Shown piece after piece: positions 43,834 through 55,866 of a stretch of 64,000 nt of DNA. The stretch is from Mesorhizobium sp. L-2-11 (GTDB lineage Bacteria > Pseudomonadota > Alphaproteobacteria > Rhizobiales > Rhizobiaceae): the NCBI RefSeq assembly GCF_016756595.1, contig NZ_AP023257.1, positions 4,232,001 through 4,296,000 of the forward strand, given 5' to 3'. Each line of letters begins with the position of its first letter. The stretch's first letter is position 1. Position numbers and translations under genes: made by a program. The notes beneath the pieces were generated by a model. That model did not search any database and had not been told where the DNA came from. It worked only from the letters and a program-made list of their open reading frames with translations.

Positions 43834-45293
43834 GGCGGATTCAAGCGGTCGTCGCAACACCTAAACGAAGGAGGTTGCGATGGGCATCCAAAAGCGACGA
43901 TCACACCGTTCTGGACGAGCGCCGTTGCCGTCACCGGGACGTCCGCCAGTGGCGGAGAGATCTGAACTCCAGCGATTCTGGTTGGGGATCGCGCAAGGAA
44001 TGACAAGCGAAGATGCTGCGCTGGCTGCTGGTATGTCGCAGCCTGTTGGAACCAGATTGTTCCGACAGGCGGGTGGCATGGCACCAGCGATGTTCAGATC
44101 TTCGAGCAAGCCGCCGTCCGGGCGGTACCTCTCGTTTGTGGAACGTGAGGAGATCGCACTACTTCGCGTTCAAGGCCTTTCGAGACGCGAGATCGGTCGC
44201 CAACTTGGCCGATCCGCCTCAACCATCTCCCGCGAGCTACGACGCAATGCCGCGACGCGCAGCGGTGGCCTGGAGTATCGTGCATCGACAGCCCAATGGC
44301 ATGCCGAGCGATCGGCCCGTCGACCCAAACCGACCAAGCTTGCGCTCAACACGACCTTGCGCACTTATGTTGAGCAGAGACTGGCCGGCGTCGTCATGAC
44401 TCCGAGCGGCGCTCCCGTTCCGGGTCCCGCCGTTTCGTGGAAGGGCCGCCGGCATGGCCCGCGAAAGAATCGGCGGTGGGCCACGGCCTGGAGCCCGGAA
44501 CAGATTGCCCGACGCTTGCCGATCGACTTCCCGGACGACGAGACGATGCGCATCAGCCACGAAGCCATCTATCAGGCCCTTTTTGTTCAGGGCCGGGGAG
44601 CGCTACGCCGCGAACTGTCGGCCTGCTTGAGAACGGGGCGCGTGTTGCGGGTCCCCAGGGCGCGCGTACGCGGGCGAGGCAAGAGCTTTGTCTCGCCGGA
44701 GATCATGATCAGTCAACGCCCCGCCGAAGCGGTCGATCGCGCGGTGCCGGGTCACTGGGAGGGAGACCTCATCCTTGGTCTTGGCAGCTCGGCGATCGGC
44801 ACGCTGGTTGAGCGTACGACGCGCTTCACGATGTTGCTGCATCTTCCCCGACTTGCGGGGCATGGCGAAGCTCCGCGCATGAAGAATGGCCCTGCTCTCG
44901 CGGGACACGGAGCTGAAGCCGTGCGTGACGCGATTACGCGCACCATCATCACCTTGCCCGAAGAGTTGCGGCGTTCGCTGACCTGGGATCAGGGAGCCGA
45001 AATGGCTCAGCATGATCGTCTCAAGATCGACGCGGGTGTCCAAGTCTACTTCTGCGATCCGCAAAGCCCATGGCAGCGTGGCACCAACGAGAACACCAAT
45101 GGACTGCTGCGTCAGTACTTCCCGAAAGGCACCGACCTGAGCGTCCACAGCGCCGACGAGATCGCCGCCGTGGCCGTGGCCCTCAATGCCCGACCGAGAA
45201 AAACTCTGGGATGGAAAACACCCGCAGAAGCGCTTGACGAGTTGCTGTCGCGAGTGAACACAATCGGTGTTGCGACGACCGCTTGAATCCGCC
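43834..45293 (+). mobile_element. IS30-family insertion sequence with 28-bp inverted repeats and GAG target duplication
   Basis: The ends GGCGGATTCAAGCGGTCGTC continuing to AACACC at 43834-43861 are exactly inverted at 45266-45293. Both flanks read GAG, a 3-bp duplication. The 1,460-bp element holds one transposase. Its right repeat overlaps the transposase C-terminal codons. It appears complete and recent. Confidence 0.92.
43880..45286 (+). CDS. IS30 family transposase
   Basis: A 468-residue DDE transposase. The N-terminal helix-turn-helix includes REEIALLRVQGLSRREIGRQ and RSASTISRELRRN. The catalytic core shows GHWEGDLILG (first Asp), TWDQGAEMAQH (second Asp) and SPWQRGTNENTNGLLRQYFP (Glu). 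The length is long for IS30 because of an N-terminal extension and the insert RLAGHGEAPRMKNGPALAGH between the acidic residues. The reading frame is intact. Confidence 0.94.
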   Translation: MGIQKRRSHRSGRAPLPSPGRPPVAERSELQRFWLGIAQGMTSEDAALAAGMSQPVGTRLFRQAGGMAPAMFRSSSKPPSGRYLSFVEREEIALLRVQGLSRREIGRQLGRSASTISRELRRNAATRSGGLEYRASTAQWHAERSARRPKPTKLALNTTLRTYVEQRLAGVVMTPSGAPVPGPAVSWKGRRHGPRKNRRWATAWSPEQIARRLPIDFPDDETMRISHEAIYQALFVQGRGALRRELSACLRTGRVLRVPRARVRGRGKSFVSPEIMISQRPAEAVDRAVPGHWEGDLILGLGSSAIGTLVERTTRFTMLLHLPRLAGHGEAPRMKNGPALAGHGAEAVRDAITRTIITLPEELRRSLTWDQGAEMAQHDRLKIDAGVQVYFCDPQSPWQRGTNENTNGLLRQYFPKGTDLSVHSADEIAAVAVALNARPRKTLGWKTPAEALDELLSRVNTIGVATTA

Positions 45294-45401
45294 GAGGCTC
45301 TACGCACAGCCTAGAGCGGGATGAGATTTATGGGAGTCGTGGGATTCCCAAATCAGCGATGATCTGATTCAACCTTGCTGCTGGGCAGGAGGCCAGCATT
45401 G

Positions 45402-45752
45402 ATGGTTGGATATTCAATGGACCTGCGCGAACGGGTTGTTGCGGCGGTCAAGGTTGAAGGGCTTTCGCGGCGCGCGGCGGCTGCTCGATTTGGCGTCAGC
45501 TACAGCGCGGCGATCGAGTGGCTGAAGCGGGTGGAACAGACGGGGAGCGTGGCGCCCCGCCAAGTGGGCGGCTACAAGCCGAAGAAGATATCGGGAGCGT
45601 GGCGCGACTGGCTTGTCGAGCGCTGCCGGGAGAAGGACTTCACCTTGCGCGGGCTTGTGGCCGAACTTGGCGAGCGTGGCCTGAAGGTTGACTACCGCTC
45701 GGTGTGGGAGTTCGTGCACGCCGAGAAGCTGTCTCACAAAAAAAGACGCTGA
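45402..45752 (+). CDS. IS630 transposase, N-terminal frame (orfA)
   Basis: 116 residues with two helix-turn-helix segments: [35 protein letters not shown] and the winged part [23 protein letters not shown]. It ends shortly after a run of seven A bases (45738-45744). A -1 slip there joins it to the catalytic frame, giving ...[14 protein letters not shown]... and a product of about 314 residues. AGGAGG precedes the ATG at 45402. Confidence 0.85.
   Translation: MVGYSMDLRERVVAAVKVEGLSRRAAAARFGVSYSAAIEWLKRVEQTGSVAPRQVGGYKPKKISGAWRDWLVERCREKDFTLRGLVAELGERGLKVDYRSVWEFVHAEKLSHKKRR
45738..45744 (+). promoter_or_regulatory. Predicted programmed -1 frameshift site (A7) in IS630
   Basis: Seven consecutive A bases read AAA AAA in orfA. 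A one-base backward slip gives AAG ACG CTG in the catalytic frame. IS630-family elements are known to use such sites. Confidence 0.7.
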
Positions 45753-46345
45753 TCGCCGCCGAGCAAGATCGTCCCGATGTTGCGCGCCGACGGAGGCAAT
45801 GGGTTCTGTATCAGGACCGGATCGACCCCGCCCGCCTGGTGTTCATCGACGAGACCTGGACCAAGACCAACATGGCCCCGCTCAGGGGTTGGGCACCGGT
45901 CGGACAGCGGATCAAGGCCAAAGTTCCCAATGGCCACTGGAAGACAATGACCTTTCTGGCTGCGCTGCGTCATGATCGCGTCGAAGCGCCCTGGCTCATC
46001 GACGGGCCGATCAACGGCGAGAGGTTCCTCCTCTATGTCGAGAAGGTTCTCGTGCCCACTCTCCAGCCGGGCGACATCGTTGTGATGGACAATCTCGGCA
46101 GCCACAAAGGCAAGGCCGTGCGTCGCGCCATCCGAAAGGCCGGCGCGAGGCTCTTCTTCCTGCCGAAATACTCGCCTGACCTCAATCCGATCGAACAGCT
46201 CTTCGCCAAGCTCAAGCACTGGCTGCGAAAGGCCGCAAAGCGCACCGTTGAAACGGTCTGCAACGCCATCGGCCAGATTCTCAACCGCGTCACACCGCTC
46301 GAGTGCTCAAATTACTTCGCAAACTCAGGCTATGACCGCAGGTAA
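45743..46345 (+). CDS. IS630 transposase, catalytic frame (orfB)
   Basis: The DDE domain is made by frameshift from orfA. It shows [13 protein letters not shown] (first Asp-Glu), [13 protein letters not shown] (second Asp) and [23 protein letters not shown] (third acidic residue). The frame is open from about 45704, but no independent start with a ribosome site is convincing, so I take the junction at 45743 as its beginning. The stop at 46345 overlaps the right terminal repeat. Confidence 0.88.
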   Translation, partial: KTLIAAEQDRPDVARRRRQWVLYQDRIDPARLVFIDETWTKTNMAPLRGWAPVGQRIKAKVPNGHWKTMTFLAALRHDRVEAPWLIDGPINGERFLLYVEKVLVPTLQPGDIVVMDNLGSHKGKAVRRAIRKAGARLFFLPKYSPDLNPIEQLFAKLKHWLRKAAKRTVETVCNAIGQILNRVTPLECSNYFANSGYDRR

Positions 46346-46357
46346 TCTCATCCCGCT

Positions 46358-47101
46358 CTAACGAGCCAGTATCGCCCTCAAATGATCGAGGATCATCGCG
46401 ACGCCCTTTTGCCCCAGTTCCGCCGAGGCGTCCGGAGCGGTCGCCGTGTACCATCCCGTATTGTCGGCGAAGTGGCCGGCGTCGACCGCTTCCGGGCACA
46501 GCGCCAGCATCAGCGACGTCTCGCCGATGCCGGCATGGTCGAAAGGATATTGGCCGTCCGTCACCGCCGGCATCAACGGATGCACCTGCACCCAGTTGAA
46601 GAAATTGGCGCCTTCGGCGTGTTCGGCATAATAGCCGGCCATCGCCTCGGAGCCCCACCAGCCCTCGCCGCGCTCCTTCTCGAGGAAGCGGAAGATCGCC
46701 TGGCGGCCGGCAGTCTTGAAGGCGAGATCGGTCGGCATGCCGGCGGCAAAGTTCTCGGTCTGGTGGTGGATGATGGCGTGGATGTTGCGAAAACCGATGC
46801 GCAGCAGGCTGTAGAACAGTTCCTCCGCGAACGGCGCCAGCGCATTGCCGCCGACCTGAACCGAGCCATTGCCCTCCGGCGGCGCCACCGCGTAGCTCGC
46901 CGCACCGTAGTAGAACGGCGGCAAGATGATGATGTCGGCTTCCTTTTCGAACAGCTCCAGCATCTTAGTCACCGCAAGAGTATCCATGCCGACGGCCATG
47001 TGCTCGCCATGGTATTCGAGCACGCCGAGCGGGAGCACGACCGGCCAGTTCTCGGCGATCGCCTTGCGGATCTGGTGCGGCAGCATCAGCTCATAGCGCA
47101 T
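46358..47101 (-). CDS. Creatininase-family amidohydrolase
   Basis: A 247-residue metal-dependent hydrolase. The N-terminal metal site reads VVLPLGVLEYHGEHMAVGMDTL (Glu, His, Asp ligands) and a later HAIIHHQTENFAAG-type loop is present; residues GWYTATAPDASAELGQKG close the site. Family members act on creatinine or on formamide- and amide-linked intermediates. It precedes a SIS isomerase on the same strand with a 5-bp gap. Its TAG stop codon is the IS630 insertion site, and the stop is preserved. Confidence 0.85.
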   Translation of the reverse strand: MRYELMLPHQIRKAIAENWPVVLPLGVLEYHGEHMAVGMDTLAVTKMLELFEKEADIIILPPFYYGAASYAVAPPEGNGSVQVGGNALAPFAEELFYSLLRIGFRNIHAIIHHQTENFAAGMPTDLAFKTAGRQAIFRFLEKERGEGWWGSEAMAGYYAEHAEGANFFNWVQVHPLMPAVTDGQYPFDHAGIGETSLMLALCPEAVDAGHFADNTGWYTATAPDASAELGQKGVAMILDHLRAILAR

Positions 47102-47106
47102 CGTGC

Positions 47107-47724
47107 CTACTCCATATTGGTATGGCGGGCGCGCATCGCTTCGGACGACATGCCGGTGATTGTCTTGAGCTTCAGCACCATGACCTCGAACAGAACGAAC
47201 AGCGCGCCTTCGAACACCGAGCCCATCGGCAGGACCGATGTCTTTTCCGGCCCCTGGTCGTCCGCCATGGTCTGAGCCGGGATGAGCAAGGTGAAGTCGG
47301 CAAGTCTTGCAGCGCTGCTCTCGCCTTGCGCGGTCAGCAGCAGGACGGTTGCACCGGCTTCACGGGCGACCTGCATCAAGGTCAGCACGGTCGATGTCTC
47401 ACCCGGACCGGAGCTGACGAGAAAGACATCGCCGGCGCCCAGCGGCGGCGCGGTCATGTCGCCGACCACCGACACCGGCAGGCCGAGATGGTGGAGACGC
47501 ATGGCGAAACCCTTGACCTGCAGCGCCTCGCGGCCGCAGCCATAGACGACGATCTTGTTCGCGCCAGCCAGCATGGCGCAGGCGGTATCGATACGGCTCT
47601 CGTCCGCCCGCGCCAGCACGCTTCCAATCTCGTCGAGCGCAGTTCTGAACAGGTTTTTGCCGGCATTCGTCATGGCGGGTCCACCAGCTTGCACGTTCTC
47701 TCTGAACAGCTTGTTTTTGCTCAT
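47107..47724 (-). CDS. SIS-domain sugar-phosphate isomerase (HxlB-like)
   Basis: A 205-residue protein with one SIS domain: VVYGCGREALQVKGFAMRLHHLGLPVSVVGDMTAPPLG, then FLVSSGPGETSTVLTLMQVAREAGATVLLLTA, ending with the catalytic helix region GSVFEGALFVLFEVMVLKL. It resembles 6-phospho-3-hexuloisomerase. The start is uncertain: ATG 47724 or ATG 47673. It shares an operon with the creatininase-like gene and diverges from the aldo/keto reductase. Confidence 0.85.
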   Translation of the reverse strand: MSKNKLFRENVQAGGPAMTNAGKNLFRTALDEIGSVLARADESRIDTACAMLAGANKIVVYGCGREALQVKGFAMRLHHLGLPVSVVGDMTAPPLGAGDVFLVSSGPGETSTVLTLMQVAREAGATVLLLTAQGESSAARLADFTLLIPAQTMADDQGPEKTSVLPMGSVFEGALFVLFEVMVLKLKTITGMSSEAMRARHTNME

Positions 47725-47828
47725 GCTATCACCGCGAAAATCCGTGTCCAACGGTGCGAGGTGCTTTTGCAGCGCCACAGGCATGGTAGGTAGTGTCGGG
47801 ACAACCGGAAATGAGAAAACGGCAGCAT

Positions 47829-48851
47829 ATGAAGACACGGCATTTCGACCGCATCGGCAATGGCGGCATCGCGTTCACAGAACTTGGCTTCGGCACGGCG
47901 CCGCTTGGCAACCTCTATCGCGCCGTTTCCAACGAGGATGCCAACGCCACCCTGGAGGCTGCGTGGCGGGTCGGCTGCCGCTACTACGACACCGCGCCGC
48001 TCTACGGGCTTGGCCTGTCGGAAACGCGGCTCAATCCGTTCCTGCGCTCGAAAAAGCGCGACGACTATGTGCTGTCGAGCAAGGTCGGCCGCATCATGCG
48101 CGTCTGCCCGCCGGACCAGCGCACCGGCATCGGCAAGTTCTTCGACACGCCGTCGCGCCGCGAGGTCTACGACTACAGCTATGACGGCGTCATGCGCTCC
48201 TTCGAAGCCTCGCTGGAACGCCTCGGCGTCGACCGCATCGACATTCTCTTCGTGCATGACGTCGACGTCTTCACGCATGGCAGCAAGGAGGCCGCGGACC
48301 AGCGCATCGAGGAGTTCATGCGTTCGGGCTATTACGGGCTGCTGTCCCTGCGTGACCAGGGCGTCATCAAGGCGTTCGGCGGCGGCATCAACGAATGGCA
48401 GGTTGCCCAGACACTTGCCGAGCGTGGCGACTTCGACCTTTTCCTGCTTGCCGGGCGCTATACGCTGCTGGAGCAGGAGGCGCTGCAATCCTTCCTGCCG
48501 CTATGCCAGAAGCGCGGCATCGGCATCGTTCTCGGCGGGCCGTACAATTCCGGCATCCTGGCAACCGGTCCGAAGCCTGGCGCCTATTACAATTATACCG
48601 AGGCGCCGCAGGACATCATCGACCGCGTCACGCGCATCGAGGCTGTCTGCAAACGCCACGGCGTGCGCCTGATCGAGGCGGCACTGCAATTTCCGCTGCT
48701 GCACCCTTCGGTCGTGTCGGTGATCCCCGGCGGCCAGCGGCCGAGCGAGGTCGAAAGCAACCGGTCGCTGCTCGACGCGAAGCTGCCACCGGCACTGTGG
48801 GCCGATCTCAAGCAGGAAGGGCTGATGCGCGCCGATGCGCCGACGGCATAG
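47829..48851 (+). CDS. Aldo/keto reductase (D-threo-aldose / L-fucose 1-dehydrogenase-like)
   Basis: A 340-residue NAD(P)-dependent TIM-barrel enzyme. It carries ELGFGTAPLGNLY, the catalytic YYDTAPLYGLGLSE (Asp, Tyr), the Lys in SSKVGR, and the cofactor end VVSVIPGGQRPSEVESNR. The YDYSYDGVMRSFEASLERLG segment is typical of sugar 1-dehydrogenases acting on L-fucose, L-galactose or D-arabinose. An ATG at 47811 could add six residues. It fits the FucU-like mutarotase and sugar importer in the same locus. Confidence 0.88.
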   Translation: MKTRHFDRIGNGGIAFTELGFGTAPLGNLYRAVSNEDANATLEAAWRVGCRYYDTAPLYGLGLSETRLNPFLRSKKRDDYVLSSKVGRIMRVCPPDQRTGIGKFFDTPSRREVYDYSYDGVMRSFEASLERLGVDRIDILFVHDVDVFTHGSKEAADQRIEEFMRSGYYGLLSLRDQGVIKAFGGGINEWQVAQTLAERGDFDLFLLAGRYTLLEQEALQSFLPLCQKRGIGIVLGGPYNSGILATGPKPGAYYNYTEAPQDIIDRVTRIEAVCKRHGVRLIEAALQFPLLHPSVVSVIPGGQRPSEVESNRSLLDAKLPPALWADLKQEGLMRADAPTA

Positions 48852-48900
48852 AGCCTGCGCCTCGACGGTTGCCGGCGAGACAAAAGGTCGGGCGCAAAGG

Positions 48901-48925
48901 AAAAGCCGGGGCATGCCCGGCTTTT
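48901..48925. terminator. Bidirectional terminator between aldo/keto reductase and HU genes
   Basis: AAAAGCCGGG, short loop, CCCGGCTTTT: a GC stem flanked by A- and T-runs on both sides, between two convergent genes. It is a classical rho-independent terminator for both strands. Confidence 0.85.
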
Positions 48926-48954
48926 CTGATCTCTGAAAAGGGTGAGAAGGCCGC

Positions 48955-49227
48955 TTAGTTGACTGCGTCCTTGAGGCCCTTGCCGGCCGAAAACTTCGGC
49001 ACGGTGCGGGCCGGTATCTGCACTTCGGCGCCGGTCTGCGGATTGCGGCCGGTCGAGGCAGCGCGTTTTGATACGGTGAAATTTCCGAAGCCGACAAGCC
49101 GGACATCGCCGCCCTTCTTCAGTTCGCCGGTGATGACGGAGAACACCGCATCGACCGCCGACTGCGCGTCACCCTTCGAAATACTCGCGGCATCGGCGAC
49201 AGCGGACACCAGTTCGTTCTTGTTCAT
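48955..49227 (-). CDS. hup: HU-family nucleoid protein
   Basis: A 90-residue histone-like protein, full length. It begins MNKNELVSAVADAASISKGDAQ, with GFGNFTVSKRAASTGRNPQTG (the DNA-clasping arm with the conserved Arg-Asn-Pro) and a PKFSAGKGLKDAVN end. It binds and bends DNA as a dimer. It lies downstream of lon, as in many alphaproteobacteria, but has its own terminators and promoter. Confidence 0.96.
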   Translation of the reverse strand: MNKNELVSAVADAASISKGDAQSAVDAVFSVITGELKKGGDVRLVGFGNFTVSKRAASTGRNPQTGAEVQIPARTVPKFSAGKGLKDAVN

Positions 49228-49281
49228 AAAAATTCCCTTCCTTGAGAAACCGGAACGTACGACTCATCCGGCAGGAAACGG

Positions 49282-49310
49282 ACTTTAGAAAGAAGCGCTT
49301 CCGCAACCAA
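49282..49310 (-). promoter_or_regulatory. Predicted promoter for the HU gene
   Basis: The minus strand reads TTGGTT, 17-bp spacer, TAAAGT, with the -10 about 55 bp before the start codon. The match is moderate. Confidence 0.45.
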
Positions 49311-49333
49311 GTCGAAAAGCGCCAAAAGAGTCG

Positions 49334-49361
49334 AAAAAACCCCGGAATTCCGGGGTTTTTT
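49334..49361 (-). terminator. Terminator downstream of lon
   Basis: A perfect 28-bp palindrome AAAAAACCCCGGAATTCCGG followed by GGTTTTTT, a strong rho-independent structure. A second GC hairpin (GCCGGGC / GCCCGGC) lies at 49371-49390, and a third with AGAGCG ends at 49442-49481 directly at the lon stop. Confidence 0.85.
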
Positions 49362-49479
49362 CATGAAAAAGCCGGGCGCTGGGGCCCGGCTCTCTGTTGT
49401 GCATTGCAACTTTAGCACGATCTAATGCACTCATTCGCGTCAGAGCGTCCTTTGCGCGTGCAACTGGACGCGCGGCGCT

Positions 49480-51891
<2,412 letters not shown>

Positions 51892-51942
51892 TGTCCAACC
51901 TTTCATGTCGCGGCCGCCAATCGGCCAACCGCGAATCTCATA

Positions 51943-52102
51943 TTAGCAACCGGGGATGGTTCCGCCTACCACCGTTTGTGACGGGAGTTTTACAGCACAG
52001 AATTCGGCACCTCGGCCTTCCCGCATTAGTTGGAGGCACGCGGGGCAAAGATCAAGGGTCGACACGAAACCGTTCATCTGATCCGTCACAATCCCTTCAT
52101 CA
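51943..52102 (-). CDS. Possible small Cys-containing protein between clpX and lon (uncertain)
   Basis: A GTG-started frame of about 50 codons after GAAGGGA, reading TDQMNGFVSTLDLCPACLQL and ending VVGGTIPGC. It has one CxxC pair. The frame is also open upstream through the clpX terminator region, and nothing confirms expression. I list it as a weak candidate; the 286-bp lon-clpX gap otherwise holds the clpX terminator and the lon promoter area. Confidence 0.2.
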
Positions 52103-52125
52103 TAGCCTGCCCATCCGCAACGACA

Positions 52126-52149
52126 AAACGGCGCCTCGCGGCGCCGTTT
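52126..52149 (-). terminator. Terminator downstream of clpX
   Basis: AAACGGCGCC, loop TCGC, GGCGCCGTTT: a perfect 10-bp stem 29 bp after the clpX stop codon. The T-run is short. Confidence 0.8.
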
Positions 52150-52177
52150 GTAGAACTCCACCACAGAGGGGGTCACG

Positions 52178-53452
<1,275 letters not shown>

Positions 53453-53746
53453 TTTCATGTCCTTTCATAGCCGCCCGCCGATGGTCTGGTTGAAAGGGCG
53501 CATAACTCAATCTATCGCGGGAAATCGCCGCCGCCAGTATTCCGGCTCCCGCAACGCATTCCATACGAAACACATATCAGAAAACGTCGCAATGATTCGC
53601 ATCAACCCCGCACAAAGCTAAGCCGTCGAAAATCAAGATAGGCTTAACGTAGGCAATCGCTCCCGTCGAGGGAACAGCCAATTGTGGCCGAAATGCCGCA
53701 AGCGGCATCAAAAGCGTGTTTTCGCACAATCCAACTGCCACCGGGC

Positions 53747-54376
53747 TTATATGGCAAGACCCTCGAGCGGCTCACGCGACGAAATGACCTTGTCGATGAG
53801 GCCGAAATCCCTGGCCTCGTCGGAGGTCATGAAATGGTCGCGGTCGAGCGTCCTTTCAATCTCGTCGTAGCTCTTGCCGGTGTGCTTGACATAGACCTCG
53901 TTGAGACGCCGCTTCAGCTTGATGATGTCCTGGGCGTGGCGCTCGATGTCGGAAGCCTGGCCCTGAAAACCACCGGAAGGCTGGTGAACCATGATGCGGG
54001 CGTTCGGCGTGGCGAAGCGCATGCCCTTCTCGCCGGCGGTGAGAAGCAGCGAGCCCATCGAGGCGGCCTGGCCGATGCACAGCGTCGCCACCGCCGGCTT
54101 GATGAACTGCATGGTGTCGTAGATCGCCATGCCCGAGGTGACGACGCCGCCGGGCGAATTGATGTAGAGGTTGATTTCTTTCTTCGGATTCTCGGCTTCG
54201 AGGAACAGCAGCTGCGCGCAGACCAGCGTCGCCATGCCGTCCTCGACCGGACCGGTGATGAAAATGATGCGCTCTTTCAGGAGCCGCGAGAAAATGTCGT
54301 AGGCCCGCTCGCCGCGATTGGTCTGCTCGACCACCATCGGAACGAGGTTCATGTAGGTTTCGACGGGGTTCTTCAT
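53747..54376 (-). CDS. clpP: ATP-dependent Clp protease proteolytic subunit ClpP
   Basis: A 209-residue serine protease. It begins [29 protein letters not shown]. The catalytic Ser is in [11 protein letters not shown], His in [12 protein letters not shown] and Asp in TLDRDHFM. It forms a tetradecamer with ClpX. The 294-bp gap before clpX (53453-53746) suggests separate or partially terminated transcription; I see no gene in that gap. Confidence 0.97.
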   Translation of the reverse strand: MKNPVETYMNLVPMVVEQTNRGERAYDIFSRLLKERIIFITGPVEDGMATLVCAQLLFLEAENPKKEINLYINSPGGVVTSGMAIYDTMQFIKPAVATLCIGQAASMGSLLLTAGEKGMRFATPNARIMVHQPSGGFQGQASDIERHAQDIIKLKRRLNEVYVKHTGKSYDEIERTLDRDHFMTSDEARDFGLIDKVISSREPLEGLAI

Positions 54377-54458
54377 GGACTATCCCTTATTGAAGATGGG
54401 ATTCCGGCGCCGGGAGATGAGCAAGTCGGGCAGAATCGGTTCTGGATCGTTACCTGTA

Positions 54459-54487
54459 AATAGGATGTCGGCTCACCCTAGCGCAAG
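54459..54487 (-). promoter_or_regulatory. Predicted heat-shock-type (RpoH-like) promoter upstream of clpP
   Basis: The minus strand reads CTTGCG, 17 bp, CCTATT, resembling the alphaproteobacterial RpoH form CTTG-N17-CYTAT. It lies about 85 bp before the clpP start. This fits known heat-shock control of clpP, but the match is from inspection only. Confidence 0.5.
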
Positions 54488-54579
54488 GCCGCACCTCCTA
54501 GCCATCCGGTTAAGTCGAATCAAGCTATCTGCACAGAATTCGCCCGAAGCTACATGCCAGGCGCGATGTCGGGACCAGG

Positions 54580-55683
54580 TCAGACCGCCTCGGCCCGCAG
54601 CCACGCCTTTAAGCCCGCAACGTCGCCGTTGCCGAGGCAAGCCGCAACGCGCCTGCCGACCGCCGCACCAAACTTGTAGCCGTGGCCGGAGCAGGCCGAG
54701 ACGACAAGGCATTTGCCCTTCTCATGCGCCAGGAACTTTTCGTCGGCGGTGAAGGTGTAGGCGCAGGTGACGACCTCGGTGACCTTGTATTCCTCGACAC
54801 GGGCGATCGGCGGCGAAAACAGGTTGCGGATTGCCTCGCCCTCGCCCGCCACCGGCTGGCGGTTCCAGTCGGCGTCGCTGGTCGGCACCCTGTGCAGCCC
54901 CGAGCCGAATTTCATGCCGGCGCCTCCGGAGGGCGGGATCACGTAGCCGTCGACGGCGCCGCCGACATCGAGGATGACCGGGGCCGAATGCCACGCCGCC
55001 TTCAGATCCGCCGGCGGTTCGACATAGGCGAGCGCGGTGCGCCAGGTCTTCAGGTCGCCGCCCAGCTCCGGAAACAGTTTCAGCACCCAGGCGCCGGCGG
55101 CGACGACGATGCGGTCGGCCTGCATCGTCTCGCCGCTTTCAAGCATGAGGCGGCCAGCCTCGGCGTCGACTTCCACCACCTTGCTGTTCTCGTAGACATT
55201 GGCGCCGGTTCTCCGCAGCCATTCGGCGAGGCGGAAGGCAATCTTGCGACAATGCAGCGCGCCGCCCTCCGGCGAAAAATACGCGTAGCGGAACGAGCCG
55301 GGCTGCAGGAACCGCCAGCGCTTGGCCGCAGCGTCCGGCTCGAACAGTTCGATCGGATAGTTCCCGGCTTCCATGCCCTCGCGGTATTCCTCGGCTTCGT
55401 CTCCCGGCTCGCGCGAAATGCAGATGAAGCCGCGCGGGTCGAGATGGTTCTCGCCGAGATCGGCCCACATCTCGTCCCAGGCCTGATAGGCTTCGGTGAT
55501 CAGCCGGCCATAACCCGAGGCTGCGCCATAGGCGCGGCGGATGATGCGGTGATGGTCGCCCGAGGCGGCAAGCGGATTGGGAATCGGTCCCTGCTCGACG
55601 ATCGAGACCCGGTGCCCGGCCTTGACCAGCGACCAGGCCGTCGAAAGTCCCGCAATGCCTGCGCCAATCACGATCACATTCAT
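54580..55683 (-). CDS. FAD-dependent amine oxidase (sarcosine / N-methyltryptophan oxidase family)
   Basis: A 367-residue DAO-family flavoenzyme. The N-terminal dinucleotide site is VIVIGAGIAGLSTAWSLVKAGH with the ribose Glu in VSIVEQGP. A CAYTFTADEKFLAH segment corresponds to the CxYT region of monomeric sarcosine oxidase, where Cys holds FAD covalently. It ends with SACSGHGYKFGAAVG. The substrate is probably an N-methylated amino acid. The start is ATG 55683. Confidence 0.88.
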   Translation of the reverse strand: MNVIVIGAGIAGLSTAWSLVKAGHRVSIVEQGPIPNPLAASGDHHRIIRRAYGAASGYGRLITEAYQAWDEMWADLGENHLDPRGFICISREPGDEAEEYREGMEAGNYPIELFEPDAAAKRWRFLQPGSFRYAYFSPEGGALHCRKIAFRLAEWLRRTGANVYENSKVVEVDAEAGRLMLESGETMQADRIVVAAGAWVLKLFPELGGDLKTWRTALAYVEPPADLKAAWHSAPVILDVGGAVDGYVIPPSGGAGMKFGSGLHRVPTSDADWNRQPVAGEGEAIRNLFSPPIARVEEYKVTEVVTCAYTFTADEKFLAHEKGKCLVVSACSGHGYKFGAAVGRRVAACLGNGDVAGLKAWLRAEAV

Positions 55684-55866
55684 CAAGTCCTTCTTTCCGC
55701 AGCCGCGCCGGCTGGCTCAATGCGCTTTTGTGCATGTCATTGTCCCAAAACCGCTTCACACCCTCGGGTCAGGCCCAAGGGCATGCTTTTGGGCGACATG
55801 CATCGGATCACCGGGCGCCAACATACGGTCTGGCGCCAGGCTGGCAAGCCGCGCTAATTGTCTGGT

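Larger units (their letters stand above)
45314..46358 (+). mobile_element. IS630-family insertion sequence with TA target duplication
   Basis: Terminal repeats GAGCGGGATGAGATT (45314-45328) and AATCTCATCCCGCTC (46344-46358) are perfect inverts, flanked on both sides by TA. The element is 1,045 bp. It lies 15-20 bp from the IS30 element, in the stop codon of the creatininase-like gene. Confidence 0.92.
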
